A stretch of 64,000 nt of DNA from Calonectria ilicicola (taxonomy: Eukaryota; Ascomycota; Sordariomycetes; Hypocreales; Nectriaceae): positions 3,906,001-3,970,000 of the forward strand of contig CP085825.1 of the NCBI GenBank assembly GCA_020809705.1. The letters run 5' to 3'. Shown here in pieces: positions 23,337 to 34,998 of the stretch. The notes below the pieces were generated by a model. The model was not told the origin of the DNA, made no database searches, and worked only from the letters and a program-made list of their open reading frames with translations. Position 1 is the first letter of the stretch. Each line of letters starts with the position of its first letter. Position numbers and translations under genes: made by a program.

Positions 23337-25678
23337 CTAAGCAAAGGCAAAGCGAGAGAGGTCGAGCTTCTTGGGTGATATCTCGAGCTCGTCGTCATCC
23401 TCCCCTTCACTATCAGGGATGATTTGATCTTCGCTACCGCCAAACGTGTTGAGCTCCTCCATTTCCTTCAGGTCGACCTTGGGGAGGGGCACGAAAGATG
23501 GGTTGACAGGGACACCAGGCAAGGGCTTCGGGTTGAGGCTCTGGCGCGGCTTTGGCAACTTGGGGGAGGCGGGCTTGTTCATTGCCAGGGCGCCGAGTCG
23601 CTGGAGAGGTGTCATACGAGAGGCCGCGGTAGACGGCGCGGTGGGGGGTGTAGACACCGCACTAAATACGGAAGACGGTGCTTGTGAAATGGTGGAGGCT
23701 GGAGTCGCCGATGAATTGGACGAGTAAGAAAAACGGGCCAGTGTTGACCGAGGTGTAACTGTGGGTTGTGAAAGAGGTGCCTTGGATTGTGGAGGGGGCA
23801 TAGAGGCCTCCATTGATGACATGGGAGTTTCTTCGTCTTTGAGAGTCGACTGCTGACTCTCTGTATCAGCTGACGTGGTTGTCTCCTGGCTGTCTTCTGT
23901 ATATATAGAAATGCTACGTTTGGGTTTTTCAATTGGTTTCCAACCTTCAAAATCCGGTAGATCACGCAGAGCATCTTCCAAGGAATCATCTGATAGTAGA
24001 TATGCATCGCTTTGCGCCCTTCTGGAGACCTTTCGTTGTTTCGGTACCGAAAAGAACTTGCTCTTCTTTGGAGAGCCATCCTGCAGTTCGATTTCACTAT
24101 CGTCACACAGACGAGCCTTCTTAGGAGGCCTGACTGCGGGATCCGCCGCAGTCACAGTAGCCGGAGCGCTGGAGGCGGGAACAGCAGACGATGCCTGACT
24201 GGATACGACGGGGCTGTTTGACATGCGAGCGAGCAGGTTAGAAATGGGCTCTGTTCGACGCCGGTGGATTCGTGGAGACGTGCGAGAGCGAATGGGACTT
24301 GTGCGGTTCGAAATGCGAGACGAGGCCGGGCGATTTACATCGTCCAAGTAAGGACGAGGCAGAGGGAACACCCGGGGTACCAATCCTCCTCCAGTAATTT
24401 GCGCAACTCTCTGAGGATCGACTTCGAAGCAGTTGGGGTCCATTTCGCCCATGGGAACGCGATGCGGGCCCTTGAAATACGAGGTAATCGGCTTCAATGG
24501 TGGCTTGGTTGAGGCGCCAATCGACTGCGAATGCCTTCTCTTTGATGGAGATACAGGCGCCGTAGGCGATGTGATTGACGCTTTCGTAATGGGGTTGACG
24601 TCTCCCTTGGCAATTGCTCGAGCCATCTTGGGCTCAACATAGGCTCCAATAAAGGGCATTTCATCCGCTGTCCGGTCGGCCTCCAACTCGTTTAGGTGCA
24701 CCAACTTTTGTTGTGTTGGACAGAAGACCCATTGATGCAGAAAGGTCAGCTCTGCCTGGTAGAACTGTGTGAGATAATTTTCCGAAACTCGCTTGCCCTG
24801 AAATTGAACCATCCGGACGACACGTTCGGGAGTTTTAGACTTCCGAAGCATTCGATACGCCGTCTTCAATCCCATACCAGGAAGACCAGCCAGATAATCG
24901 CAACCACTGAGAATGGCCATTCGTCTAAACTCAGCATCGGACCACCCTGTCAACGAAACCTCTCGGCACCTGCAAAAGTCCTTGCGGTTAATCTCGATAC
25001 AATTGCCGTACTGGTCCAGCTTGGTCAACAGTTTCTTGGCGCCAAATACGAGAAGATCGGAGTCGTCGGAAAGAATGCCGTGGACGAGGCCTTGTTTTTC
25101 AAGATATACAAGTTGGGCGTCGGCTTCGTATGGGGCCACAACGTAGGGAATATCGATCTTTTTGAGTTCTTGAATCAAGGCGGAGGCCATTTCGGGGGTG
25201 ATGTCGATGCATTTCTGGAATTCCTGGGTAGCTTGAGCAGTTTTTCCAGCCCGCAGAAGCTCCATAGCCGATTTCTTCCGGTCGTTTCTTTTCTGCTCTC
25301 GAGAACCCTCGGTACTGGCCTTGCTTGGAAGGTAATCTCCGTCGAAAACCATGTAAGGTGTGACACCAAAATGACGAAGCATTCTGACTCGGTTCATGGC
25401 AGAGGTTATGTATCTAGTAGGAATTAGTATGGATATATTTTAGGCTGAAGTTAAATATCCGACTCACTTCTGTGTAGGCTTGTCCTGGCCAAGCTCAAGG
25501 GCACAGGAATAGGCAGCACGGTGGAGCCACCCATAACCATCGACTGCGAGGATCTGGCCGTCATATTTCTTGAGCTCTACCGGCTTCTGGATTGATTTGA
25601 GGAGTGGCAAAAGACCTAGCATGGTGTTAGCATGGTTGCATTAGCCCAAGGGGTGTAACGCTTACCAGAAACGCCCAT
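23337..25678 (-). CDS. EXO1: Exonuclease 1 (5'-3' DNA exonuclease / flap endonuclease)
   Basis: Resects DNA ends in recombination and mismatch repair. Minus-strand exons 25666-25678 (only 13 nt), 25468-25615 and 23337-25413 give 745 residues. The N terminus is MGVSGLLPLLKSI, as in EXO1 and unlike FEN1 or Rad2. The acidic active-site residues are all present: D30 (AVDGYGW), D78 (FDGDYLPSK), E150 and D152 (EADAQLVYLE), D171 and D173 (DDSDLLVFG) and D226 (SGCDYL), followed by the helix-hairpin-helix GLPGMGLKTAY. The C-terminal half is Ser/Pro-rich and disordered, where partners such as mismatch-repair proteins bind in other fungi. An ACGCGT box lies 155 bp upstream of the start. It is divergent from TMA16 across 1.2 kb. 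Confidence 0.96.
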
Positions 25679-26873
25679 CTTGGCGGTTGCTTCAACCAAG
25701 ATTCAAAGCAAAAACCCTCGAGTCTTCAGCTGGCAGTTCCCTCGAGAGGGTTCCGAACAGCGTAGTTCCGGGGATTTCGCACGTGTATGTGTTAGCAAGA
25801 GCTCATGGGGTCGAAGGCAATTGTGGTTGTGGACGCGTCGTGCGGATAGTTTTCACGCGATGTTTGGCTGGTGGAGTTGAGTGGTTCGAGAAGACACTCA
25901 CCGAGGCGGCAGCCTGAAAGTGTTTTAGTCCTGGGGTGCGGGACCTGGAACGCGCCCACCCCAGGCCCAAAGCGCGTCCCATTAGGCGCGCCCCCTGGCA
26001 AAACAGCCCCTAAACCAGCCTAGCGCTCGCTAGCGAATTGTTCCCTTGGCAACATCGCCCCATTAAAAATGGTATTCAGCGGCTCTCAGTGGCTGACGGC
26101 AGGGCCCTACCCCGCCAAGTGATGGGTGATGATGGCTGGTGGATCTCGATTCCGTTCATCTACCCTAGGAGTCAATAAATAGAACACATCGAACATGACG
26201 CAAATGCCTGTGATCCTGTCAGAATGGACAGGCTATAGCTTTAAATAATACCAGCTCGTTACTATGGTTTTTATTTTGGCCTTGTCTTGTCTCTCTTCCT
26301 TTGTTCTCATTTTCAAGTCATAAATCAATCTTCATCCAATATTCTAGCCATTCTGTACTTGTTCCACTTTCCTACCGCTTCATGGGTTTACCGATCAAGT
26401 TAAAATTCAATTTTCCAATACACCCTAGTCATAGACACTAGCCCCCCGATCTTTTCGGTGATGCGGCGGTGTGCTTTTTTTTCTCGTTCCCCATGCAACG
26501 CCCATAAGTGTAAGTGAAGGCTGGGGATCTAGTCTGCAGTAAGAATCTTGCAGGTTGCAAATCATAAACCAAATCGCGGTGTAGAAAACTTCAAGTGCCA
26601 GCGAATTTTAGGAATAAAGATGCATTCTGTAGAACAACTGATACAGTAAAAAAAGCAAGACATATATGGCTGATCACGATGATTGCTCAAGCAAAGACAG
26701 CGTGCTGTGTGGGAGTGAAATCTTTAACCGATAAATATCCGCTGCCAGCACCATTTCTCTCCTAGCCTTGAGATGGTGTGGAGTGTGGATCGAAAAAACG
26801 GCGAAAAAAAACCACACCCAAAACCTTCAGCAAAAATCGAAGGAACTCCTGTCACTGCAACGCATCTGTAACA
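25679..26873. other. Divergent promoter region of EXO1 and TMA16
   Basis: 1.2 kb shared upstream region of EXO1 (-) and TMA16 (+). It holds an ACGCGT element on the EXO1 side and GC-rich blocks near 25.9-26.0 kb. No coding frame is supported. Confidence 0.6.
25833..25838. promoter_or_regulatory. MCB-like ACGCGT box upstream of EXO1
   Basis: The palindrome ACGCGT matches the MluI cell-cycle box bound by MBF (Mbp1/Swi6 in yeast), which drives DNA replication and repair genes at G1/S. It sits about 155 bp upstream of the EXO1 ATG. The motif is seen; the binding is inferred, and one hexamer can occur by chance. Confidence 0.45.
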
Positions 26874-27579
26874 ATGGCCGGATCACTCCACAAGACCCGC
26901 AAGCAAATCGCCAAGAAGCGCAATGGTGTCGTAAACGCCCTTCACGAGAAGTCTCGGGACTCTATGAGATTGCACAAGGCTGGTGTAAGAGATCAACGCA
27001 TTGAGAAACTGGCTGCTGCAAGGAGCAAAAAAGAGCAACCGCTCAGTAAGCAAAGAAAATCACTTCTGGGATATTTTATATACTGACAGATTTCAAGTTG
27101 ACCGAGTTGCATACTTCCAACAGGCGCTGAAAGTCAAGGGTACTACGGATGGAAATTCCGCTCCAAGTGTCGAGGACGTTCAGAGCATGATTCATTCGTG
27201 AGTACTCATCACACTCCATTTCTCGTTTACCATAGGCTCACGAATGATAGGTTCGTTCATCAACATGACGAAGAGTTTGATGCTGTGAAGAAAGCCCGTC
27301 GCCCTGGTCGACCTGCTAGTGCTAAGGAGGATCTCCTGAAGGTCAAGATTTCCGTTCTGGAGACAGAATATAAGCAGGGATTCTGTGAGTTCGCCTGGAA
27401 TTAAACCGGAATTATGAAATCACTCTAACATGATACCAGTGTTGCCAGATATCTTGACTCCCGAGAATGTCAACGCTCTTCTGCTTTGGGAGGGCTCTTG
27501 GTCATACCTCCCTCAACTTAAGTGGAGCAAAGTGACGAGCGAGGGTCAAGTTCGGACTGCAGCTTTCCCCTCAAGTTAA
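26874..27579 (+). CDS. TMA16: Translation machinery-associated protein 16
   Basis: Associates with ribosomes and pre-60S particles in yeast. Exons 26874-27045, 27098-27197, 27251-27384 and 27440-27579 give 181 residues, the family's usual size. Seen: MAGSLHKTRKQIAKKRNGVV, the basic N-terminal signature, HEKSRDSMRLHKA, then DRVAYFQQAL after intron 1, then RRPGRPASAKEDLL, and a closing WEGSWSYLPQLKW. The intron 1 acceptor was chosen at ATTTCAAG|TTGACC because it restores the conserved DRVAYF frame; the more obvious CTGACAG acceptor 14 bases upstream runs into a stop. All four exons are short, so the gene is easy to miss in automated ORF calling. Confidence 0.9.
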
Positions 27580-29011
27580 ATCTCGGATAAATTCTTCGTT
27601 ATTCACAAAAGTAAAGAAATAAACAACTGCCCTACAGCTGGGCTGATATGGTGGGCGGGCGAATGGGGACAAGAGGTTGTGCGACGACACACTGCAACGA
27701 CTAATGACCAATCAACTCCCAGGGTCTGGGAATCTATTCTACATTGAACTGAAACTCTTTTTACAAAGGCGTTAGACGGAAAATAGTAAAAAAAAAACAT
27801 GGGCGATTATTGCCACTTAAGTTTTGCTTCCGAGTTTAGTGGCTGCCATTTGGCAATGAAAAGAGAAAGGAAAGGATCATAGAAGAGACATGCCCGTATT
27901 TAACTGTCACTACGCTCAATTATAAGATGAGTTTATCGTGGATAGTCAACAGAGATGCAAGCAGTTTTGGGTAATGGACTCTGAGACTTCACCTGTTATC
28001 TCGACGATAAGGGAAAATTCACTGGATTAACATATGACAAACATGGCAAGCAAACGGGCGTCAAATCTTCCGCATTATTACCCATCGGATACATTGTCAC
28101 TTGAATAATGTCGCTTGGATAACAAGAACTCTAGAGTTGACACATCGGAACGCAGCCCGAGATTCCGACATATTTCGTGTGGGGCTTGATGCGATACGAT
28201 GCGGCTATCATGCACCTCACAAGAGATCTGTTGATTGAGGCTGGGCTTAGACTATTACGTTTCCAATATCGCCAAAATAATCCATAAACGACCAAAATAA
28301 CGTTATACCACGAGGAGTGGCAAGACGAGTCAAGGATAGTGGTCATTAGATGCGTGTTGAATCACGGGGCCAATGCTAAGTGCTGGCACCTTGCAACGGT
28401 TGCATGCGCTACTACCAATGTGGGTAATTTTTGCCTTGAGTGGAATCAAGGCGAGCCTGGCAGACTAGAATAAAATGGGAAATAAATGCAACACTTTGAG
28501 TCCAGGTAGAGATGTGATTAGTTTGCGTATCGTGGCCGCTACATCAAGAGACTCCAGCCCGGTTAAAATGTCCCATTCTGTGCTAGCGCACGATAACACA
28601 GCCAGCTACCCCGCAAATATGATAAGCGCCAAAGATATGCTGGTTGGGAACCAACTGACCAGTCAGCTAACACGTTCCGGTTCGAATTCCCACACACGGC
28701 GATTGGAACCGGCTTTGAGTTCCATGGGCAGCCATTCCCCCGCGACCCGAAGGACACACCGTGAAGATGTTTCACCGTGGGGCCGGTTGGTTAGATCCGG
28801 TGATGGAACGCTGATGATCATGAATTTGCCGGGTGCGGCGATATGCCGGTTGTGGATGCTATCGGCGTCGATGAAGACGTGGCCCATCATGACAACTACA
28901 TAAACTCAAACAACCTCCCACATGGGTTCTAATTTTTCCAGGCCCAATTCAGCAACTCAACTGCCAAAGGATTCTATCTCACACAGAATCTAAAGGCGAC
29001 TCGACTCCATC
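27580..29011. other. Intergenic upstream of amine oxidase
   Basis: 1.4 kb between TMA16 and the copper amine oxidase. AT-rich 27.8-28.4 kb. A 142-codon ATG frame at 28475-28903 (+) contains no recognised motif and overlaps open frames on the other strand; not called. Confidence 0.5.
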
Positions 29012-31315
29012 ATGCCTTCCTACCTCCCCCATCCCTTTGACCCGCTCACCAGCGTGGAGATTGAGCTCGCTATTTCCATCGTCAAGCGAGCTCATGGAGA
29101 AGTCAACTTCCATGTCGTCTCTCTTCAGGAGCCTCGCAAGGCTGCCATGAAGACATGGCTCGCCAACCCTGTTCACGCTCCCCGACCGATTCGTGTTGCT
29201 GAGGTGGTTGTTATTGCTCCTGGAGGCAAGGTCTACGAGGGATTGGTTGATCTCTCTGGTCCCAGCATCACCAAGTGGGTGCAAGTTCATGGCGCCCAGC
29301 CAATTGTAGGGTTTTGAATAAATGATATTAGTTGGTGACACTGTGCTGACAAGGCGAAACAGATTACCCTCGAAGAGTTGAACGCTGTGGAGCACGGCAT
29401 CCGAGTCGATCCCAAGGTTATCGAGCAGTGTATTCTCAGCGGCGTCCCTGCCGATCAGATGCACAAAGTCTACTGTGATCCCTGGACTATTGGATACGAT
29501 GAGCGATTTGGAAACAATGTCCGACTTCAGCAAGCCCTGATGTACTACCGACCCGATATCGACAACTGCCAGTACCAATACCCCCTGGACTTCTGCCCTG
29601 TCTGGAACTCAGTTGAGCAGAAGGTCATTGCCATCGATATCCCTAAGATTCGCCGTCCGCTCCAGCTCCACCCTGCTCACGAGTACCACCACCTTGCCAT
29701 TGAGAAGCAGGGCGGCTACAGGACCAACTTGAAACCCATCAACATCACCCAGCCTGAGGGTGTCTCTTTCACCATGTCTGGTACTGGCCGTGAGATTGAG
29801 TGGCAAAACTGGAAGTTCCACATTGGTTTCAACTACAGAGAAGGAATTGTCTTTAACAACATCACCTTCAACGACAAGGGCAACGTTCGCCCTATCTTTT
29901 ACCGAATGTCCCTTGCCGAGATGGTTGTTCCTTAGTAAGATTATGGATTTAGTAAATGCAAAGACGACAAACTAACAGGCAATAGCGGAAACCCTGAGCA
30001 CCCCCATCAGCGCAAGCACGCTTTCGATCTGGGCGAATATGGTGCCGGTTACATGACCAACAGTCTTGCTCTTGGCTGCGACTGCAAGGGATCTATCCAC
30101 TACCTCGATGCCTATCTGCCTACCCAGGCTGGTGGTATCAGAAAGGTCAAGAACGCTATATGCATCCACGAGGAGGACGACGGCATCCTCTTTAAGCACA
30201 CTGATTTCAGAGATGACTCCACCATCGTTACTCGAGCCCGAAAACTCATTATCCAGCAAATTTTCACTGCGGCTAACTACGAGTATGCTGTTCAGTGGGT
30301 CTTCCATGTAAAGCCAGGCACGAATTATATCACGGCTATTGCTCACAGTATCTTAGCAAGATGGAACCATCCAGCCCGATATTCGCCTGACTGGTATCCT
30401 TAACACATACGTCATGAACCCTGATGAGGACACCAATGGCTGGGGCACCCAGGTATGGAAGGGTAAGTTGGAAATCATCTCTCGTCACTCCACCGCCGCA
30501 TCATCTAACATTTTGTAGGTGTCAATGCCCACAACCACCAGCATCTTTTCTGCTTGCGCATCAACCCCAATCTCGATGGCGATAACAACACAGTCCACAT
30601 GGTTGATGCCGTGCCATCTGATGCACCAGTAGGCAGCCCCGAGAACTTTTATGGAAACGCCTTTTACGCCAAGCGAACAAGACTGGAGACCACAGCCCAG
30701 GCCATGACTGACTACAATGGTGCCACTTCAAGAACCTGGGACATGGTTAACGAGAACGTCCTTAACCCTGTGAGTGGCAAGCCTGTGTCTTACAAGCTTG
30801 TCAGCCGAGAGGTCCCCAACCTCTTGCCCAAGGAGGGCTCCCTTGTGTGGAAGCGAGCAGGTTTTGCCCGCCACGCAGTGCACGTCACTAAGTGTAAGTG
30901 AAACTTCCTGACCATCAATAATGCCCAACATATCCTAATGATCCATGCAGATGCCGATGACGAGCTCTCCCCAGCTGGTCCTCATGTGCCTCAGACCTCT
31001 GGCGAGCCTTCGCGTGGTCTGCCCGAGTGGATTGGCGACGGTACTGGCTCCGTTGCCAACACCGACGTGGTCTTCTGGCACACTTTCGGTATCACTCACT
31101 TCCCTGCCCCTGAAGACTTCCCAGTCATGCCTGCCGAACCCATCACCCTGCTCCTGCGCCCGCGTCACTTCTTCCATACCAACCCTGTCATGGACGTGCC
31201 TCCATCATACTCAGTCACTCCCAGCCAGGTGGCTGCTAAGGGACAGGGAGCATTCAACGCGATAGACAAGGTCAGCGAGCTGGCGCTTGGTGGATGCTGT
31301 AAGAAGAAGCTATAA
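29012..31315 (+). CDS. Copper amine oxidase
   Basis: Oxidises primary amines to aldehydes with release of ammonia and hydrogen peroxide. Exons 29012-29305, 29363-29934, 29986-30307, 30357-30462, 30519-30893 and 30951-31315 give 677 residues, standard for fungal enzymes. The N2/N3 domains are followed by the catalytic domain. The catalytic base is about D303 in AFDLGEYGAGYMTN, and the topaquinone precursor tyrosine is about Y387 in AANYEYAVQW (consensus N-Y-D/E-Y), 84 residues on, as in the yeast enzymes. Copper-ligand histidines include HNHQH after intron 4. There is no signal peptide, so it is intracellular. The C terminus is CCKKKL; it ends in KL but is not a canonical peroxisomal PTS1, so peroxisomal location is uncertain. 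Confidence 0.96.
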
Positions 31316-31984
31316 GCGGCCAGTCCGCGAGGAATCTCGACAGCAAGTCTGCGGGAATGGTAAAGAATAATGATAGATTACGGTAGAAATTGTACTATTT
31401 AGCGATTGTTAACTACGATGAAGTCCATTTTGCCTATGGTGTTGATGTGATTGACATGCATACAGACACTGAGCCTCGTGCAACTCCCACATCAGTCATG
31501 CCAGCAAGAGATTGAATCGATATTTAGCCTCTGCTGGGATCGGGAGCCAAACCCGAGATTGAGATAGGAGTTAGGTAAGATAGGTTAAAAATCGGTGAGG
31601 AAGCGATAAGAGGCTAGCCCATGGGAGAAAAAAAAAACAAAAAAAAAAGAGACTAGGTGGGAGGAGACAGGCCGAGCAAGAGCCGGAAGAGCGGAGCATA
31701 GTGTTGTTTGTGGGCGATGGACTGTGTGGGCAGGAGATGCATGTGTGGCTGGCTGATAAGAGTAAAGCGTGCTTGTTCACTGGGAAGCGACAGGTCTGAC
31801 GGATCCCTTAAAGTCCCCTCCCCGAGCCCCCTTCCCCCGCATTCTTAGCGCACGTGCCACTGTCTTATAACACCGTCGATCCTCTCTTATCGCTAACGAT
31901 ATCCGTCCTTTTTGTCTCACTATCTCTCCCGATCAACGACCTGGTATTACACAATGACATTACCCCCAGCCAAGCCTTACCGTA
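31316..31984. other. Intergenic; promoter and leader of Zn2Cys6 gene
   Basis: 0.67 kb with A-rich runs near 31630-31650 and a C/T-rich leader from 31800. It contains the start of the overlapping uORF described separately. No other gene seen. Confidence 0.6.
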
Positions 31985-31992
31985 ATGACTGA
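31954..31992 (+). promoter_or_regulatory. Short upstream ORF overlapping the regulator's start codon
   Basis: A 12-codon ORF (MTLPPAKPYRND, stop TGA) starts 31 nt upstream of the main ATG. It ends at 31992, so its last codons overlap the main start at 31985 in another frame. Ribosomes that use it would bypass the main ATG, so it could repress translation. The overlap is seen; whether the transcript includes it is inferred. Confidence 0.55.
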
Positions 31993-34202
31993 AACTGTTT
32001 CGCAAGATGGCGGTGGCGCTCCAGTCACCTTAGATTCACCACCCAAATTAACTCACGGTACCAAGCCCACGACGCGGCCACCTGCCGCCGTTGGCAAACC
32101 TAGATCGAGGTGGGGATGTATAACATGCAAAGCTAAACATGTAGGTCACCTCTTGGGGTCCCCTCGATGCACACCACCTTTGCAGCTGGGAAACTAATTT
32201 TGTCAAGCTAAAATGTGATGAAACCAAGCCTGAATGCCAAGTATGCATTCGCAAGGGCTGGGAGTGTGGGGGATATCAACGCGAGTTTAGATGGTCATAC
32301 AAACATGAGCGAAAAGCAAAAGATGGCTCCCGCGGCAAGGGAAAAAGCAAAGCCAGATCCAAGGCCGAAGGGAAAAACACCCAGGAGCAACGGCGCCAAA
32401 GCAATAGCACACCGATAGGCTTAAGCGGCGTTTTGGAATTTCCTATGGGAAGCATGAACTTGGCCATGCTGACCGCCGATTCGCAACTCCCTGGATTGTC
32501 CAATAACCTACCGATTTTGCCGAATGTCGACTACGGTTGGGAGATCGGCACTGGATCCGATGTTATTCATTCTCAACCGGCCCCTAGCTGGGAACCTCAA
32601 TATTCCACGTCGAATTTGAGTGTTCCTATACTGCTGGATCAATCCGAGGTTTTGGATTCGGAACTGGCGGAAGACCTTGAGATATTTCCGGATCCCGGAA
32701 CTAGCCTGGCGCTCGCAACCTCCATACAGAATTTCGAGTATTCAACGCAGATCCCCCCAGCCATCAGCGACCTCCCATCTGTCTTGGTGACACAATGGTT
32801 CAAGAGCGTCTGTTCTGTTTGGTCCGCATATGACTCGGACATGAATCTTAATAGACAATTGGCCACATCCCTTTGGTCGGAATCAGAATCAGTATCGGCT
32901 TGTCTCCAAAGCATGTCCGCATCCTTTTTGGCGACGCGGATACCGTATCTAAAAGAAACCTCGCTTACTATGATGAAGACAGCTACGAAAGCGATACATA
33001 CAGAATTGTCTGTAGCTAAGAAATCTACCTTTAGAAACACAATCCCGACCGGCCTGCTATTTTCCCTGTTTTGCATCGGAACTACTCTTTGTTGGATAGA
33101 AGCAGGGCAGTTGGGGATACCCTTTTTGAGGGCAGCGAAGTCGTTACTAGATCAGATTGTTCAACAACGACCAGTCCTTCGTGACCAAGACAGCCAACTT
33201 CTCGACTTTTTTAATAAGAGCTGGCTATACTGCGATATGCTTCTATCAGTCGTTAGTTACGATTATGCCCAATTTCCCACGAATGAAGAGATAATCGAGG
33301 GACCCATGACACCCAATGGCGAACACAGCACAAATACTGTGCCACATCCTTGGACTGGTGTTTCAACAACATCATCCACTCTTTTTACTCGAGCAATTAG
33401 ATTATGTCGCAGCTTCCGTCACAACGTGAGAAAGCAAGCTCCTTCGCCAAGCGACATCGAAATGGTGCTGAAGCAAATGGAGGAAGCACCCAGGATTGAA
33501 GAAGAGTTGCTGCAACTGGAGTACGATACCGATATACCCCTGGGAGAGACTGGGGATCAACAAACACCCTCTACGCATCTCCTGAAGGTCGCAGAGGCAT
33601 ATCGGATTGCTGCTCTGCTGCACCTTTACCAGACCTTTCCGGACCTCGTTGCATTACGCATACCTGATGGGTCGTCGAGCTCTAGGCGCGGACCTGTGCC
33701 TTGGGAAGAATGGATTATACCCCTGAGTCTCCGCTTAGTTGACATATTGGAGCATATTCCAGCAGAATCTGGCAGCCGGATGGTGCAGCCACTCTTGTGC
33801 ATTACTGCAAGCACTGGGTTGAGATTGGACATCCCTGCTAATGCATGGAAATCTGGGTCCTTGCAGACACCAACCACTATTATGCAGGATATGCCAATCG
33901 GTGTTCATCAAGAAAACTGTGACATCACGGAGTTTATGAATCAAATTGATGGCGTGGGGCAGCAACCGACAGGACCCCCAAACATGCCCACTCAGCTGTC
34001 GATCGACGTAGGCAATGCACGCGCATTTGTTTTGAAGCGACTTAATATATTAGAGAATACGTTGCCTCCCAAACCGATTATTATGGCAAAGAATTTGGTT
34101 CAAGCTATTTGGGCGGCATATGATAGCGAGATGCCGGGTTGCAATTCGGTCCACTGGGTGGATGTTATGGAGGAACAAAACCTAAGGTCTTTTTTCGGTT
34201 GA
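31985..34202 (+). CDS. Zn2Cys6 fungal transcription factor
   Basis: DNA-binding regulator of the Gal4 class. Exons 31985-32140 and 32208-34202 give 716 residues. The zinc cluster is near the N terminus: C45, C48, C55, C62, C65 and C72 fit C-x2-C-x6-C-x6-C-x2-C-x6-C, ending CGGYQREFRW. The single intron splits the cluster. I placed its acceptor at GTCAAG|CTAAAATG because only that spacing restores six residues between cysteines 2 and 3. A Lys/Arg-rich linker follows (nuclear localisation likely), then a long helical region of the fungal-specific transcription factor type, with TPTTIMQDMP and a C-terminal end GCNSVHWVDVMEEQNLRSFFG. Target genes are unknown. The adjacent amine oxidase on the same strand may be coincidental. 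Confidence 0.93.
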
Positions 34203-34998
34203 GTGATTGAACAAAGGTGTATTGTATAGCAACTGGGAGGTGTTTAAAAGTGTTACTGATATCCAAATGATAGCCTGAGCGATTTGTATTTAATGCATGA
34301 TGCATTTGGGTTCTCAATGCGCATAGTGTCTTTACCCAGGCCTGATTGACGTCGTGCTAATCCATGCGTCCTCCTTTATTCCATCATACCCTGGTCTAAT
34401 ACAACATCCAATTATGTTACAAAACCCCCCCAGACCTGAGCTCTAGCACTATATTGGTGATGGCCTAGGCTTTCACTCGTAGCATCTCTTCGTTAATACT
34501 GAGCATGGTTTCAGTTGGAGAGGAGATCTGGAAAGCGCTGTTTAGTGAGGGGGCTCTACATACATTCAATTACACCTATCACTTGATCACTTGGAAAATC
34601 AATTAATGCTGTAGAAGTAAGGTCAAAATTGCACCATATTCTACAGAGAGAATGTATTCCTTTTTTTTTTTTAAACCCGGTAGATTGCCACTTCACTCTC
34701 TCACCTTTGAATTCCATGGTGTAGAGAGCATTGAGCGTAGATCACATGCTGCGCCACGTGCGTCCCCTCCCACTCACTCCGCTTTGGCCTACCTCCATTC
34801 GCTTTTGGTCAATTCTCATTTGTCGTCCCGGGAGCGGCCATTGTCCTAAAATTTTCCAAGCAGCTCTGGAAGCTTTTGCTCTGCATTCAACTTTTGTACC
34901 ACCATCAAATACATAAAAAAGTCTTCACCATTCCCTCCCCCCTTTAGCAATCTCTATCTTGATCTTCTCCCCCGCATTCCCCCTCGTCTTAATTCACA
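34203..34998. other. Intergenic, MAM33 promoter
   Basis: 0.8 kb between the regulator and MAM33. T tract at 34661-34672 and a C/T-rich leader directly before the MAM33 start. No gene supported. Confidence 0.6.

Noticed and set aside
28660..28700. GGTTCGAATTCC resembling a tRNA T-loop
   Set aside because: No matching acceptor, D-arm or anticodon stem can be folded around it.
28475..28903. 142-codon ATG frame upstream of the amine oxidase
   Set aside because: No motif, overlapping open frame on the other strand, and low-complexity Ser/Arg composition.
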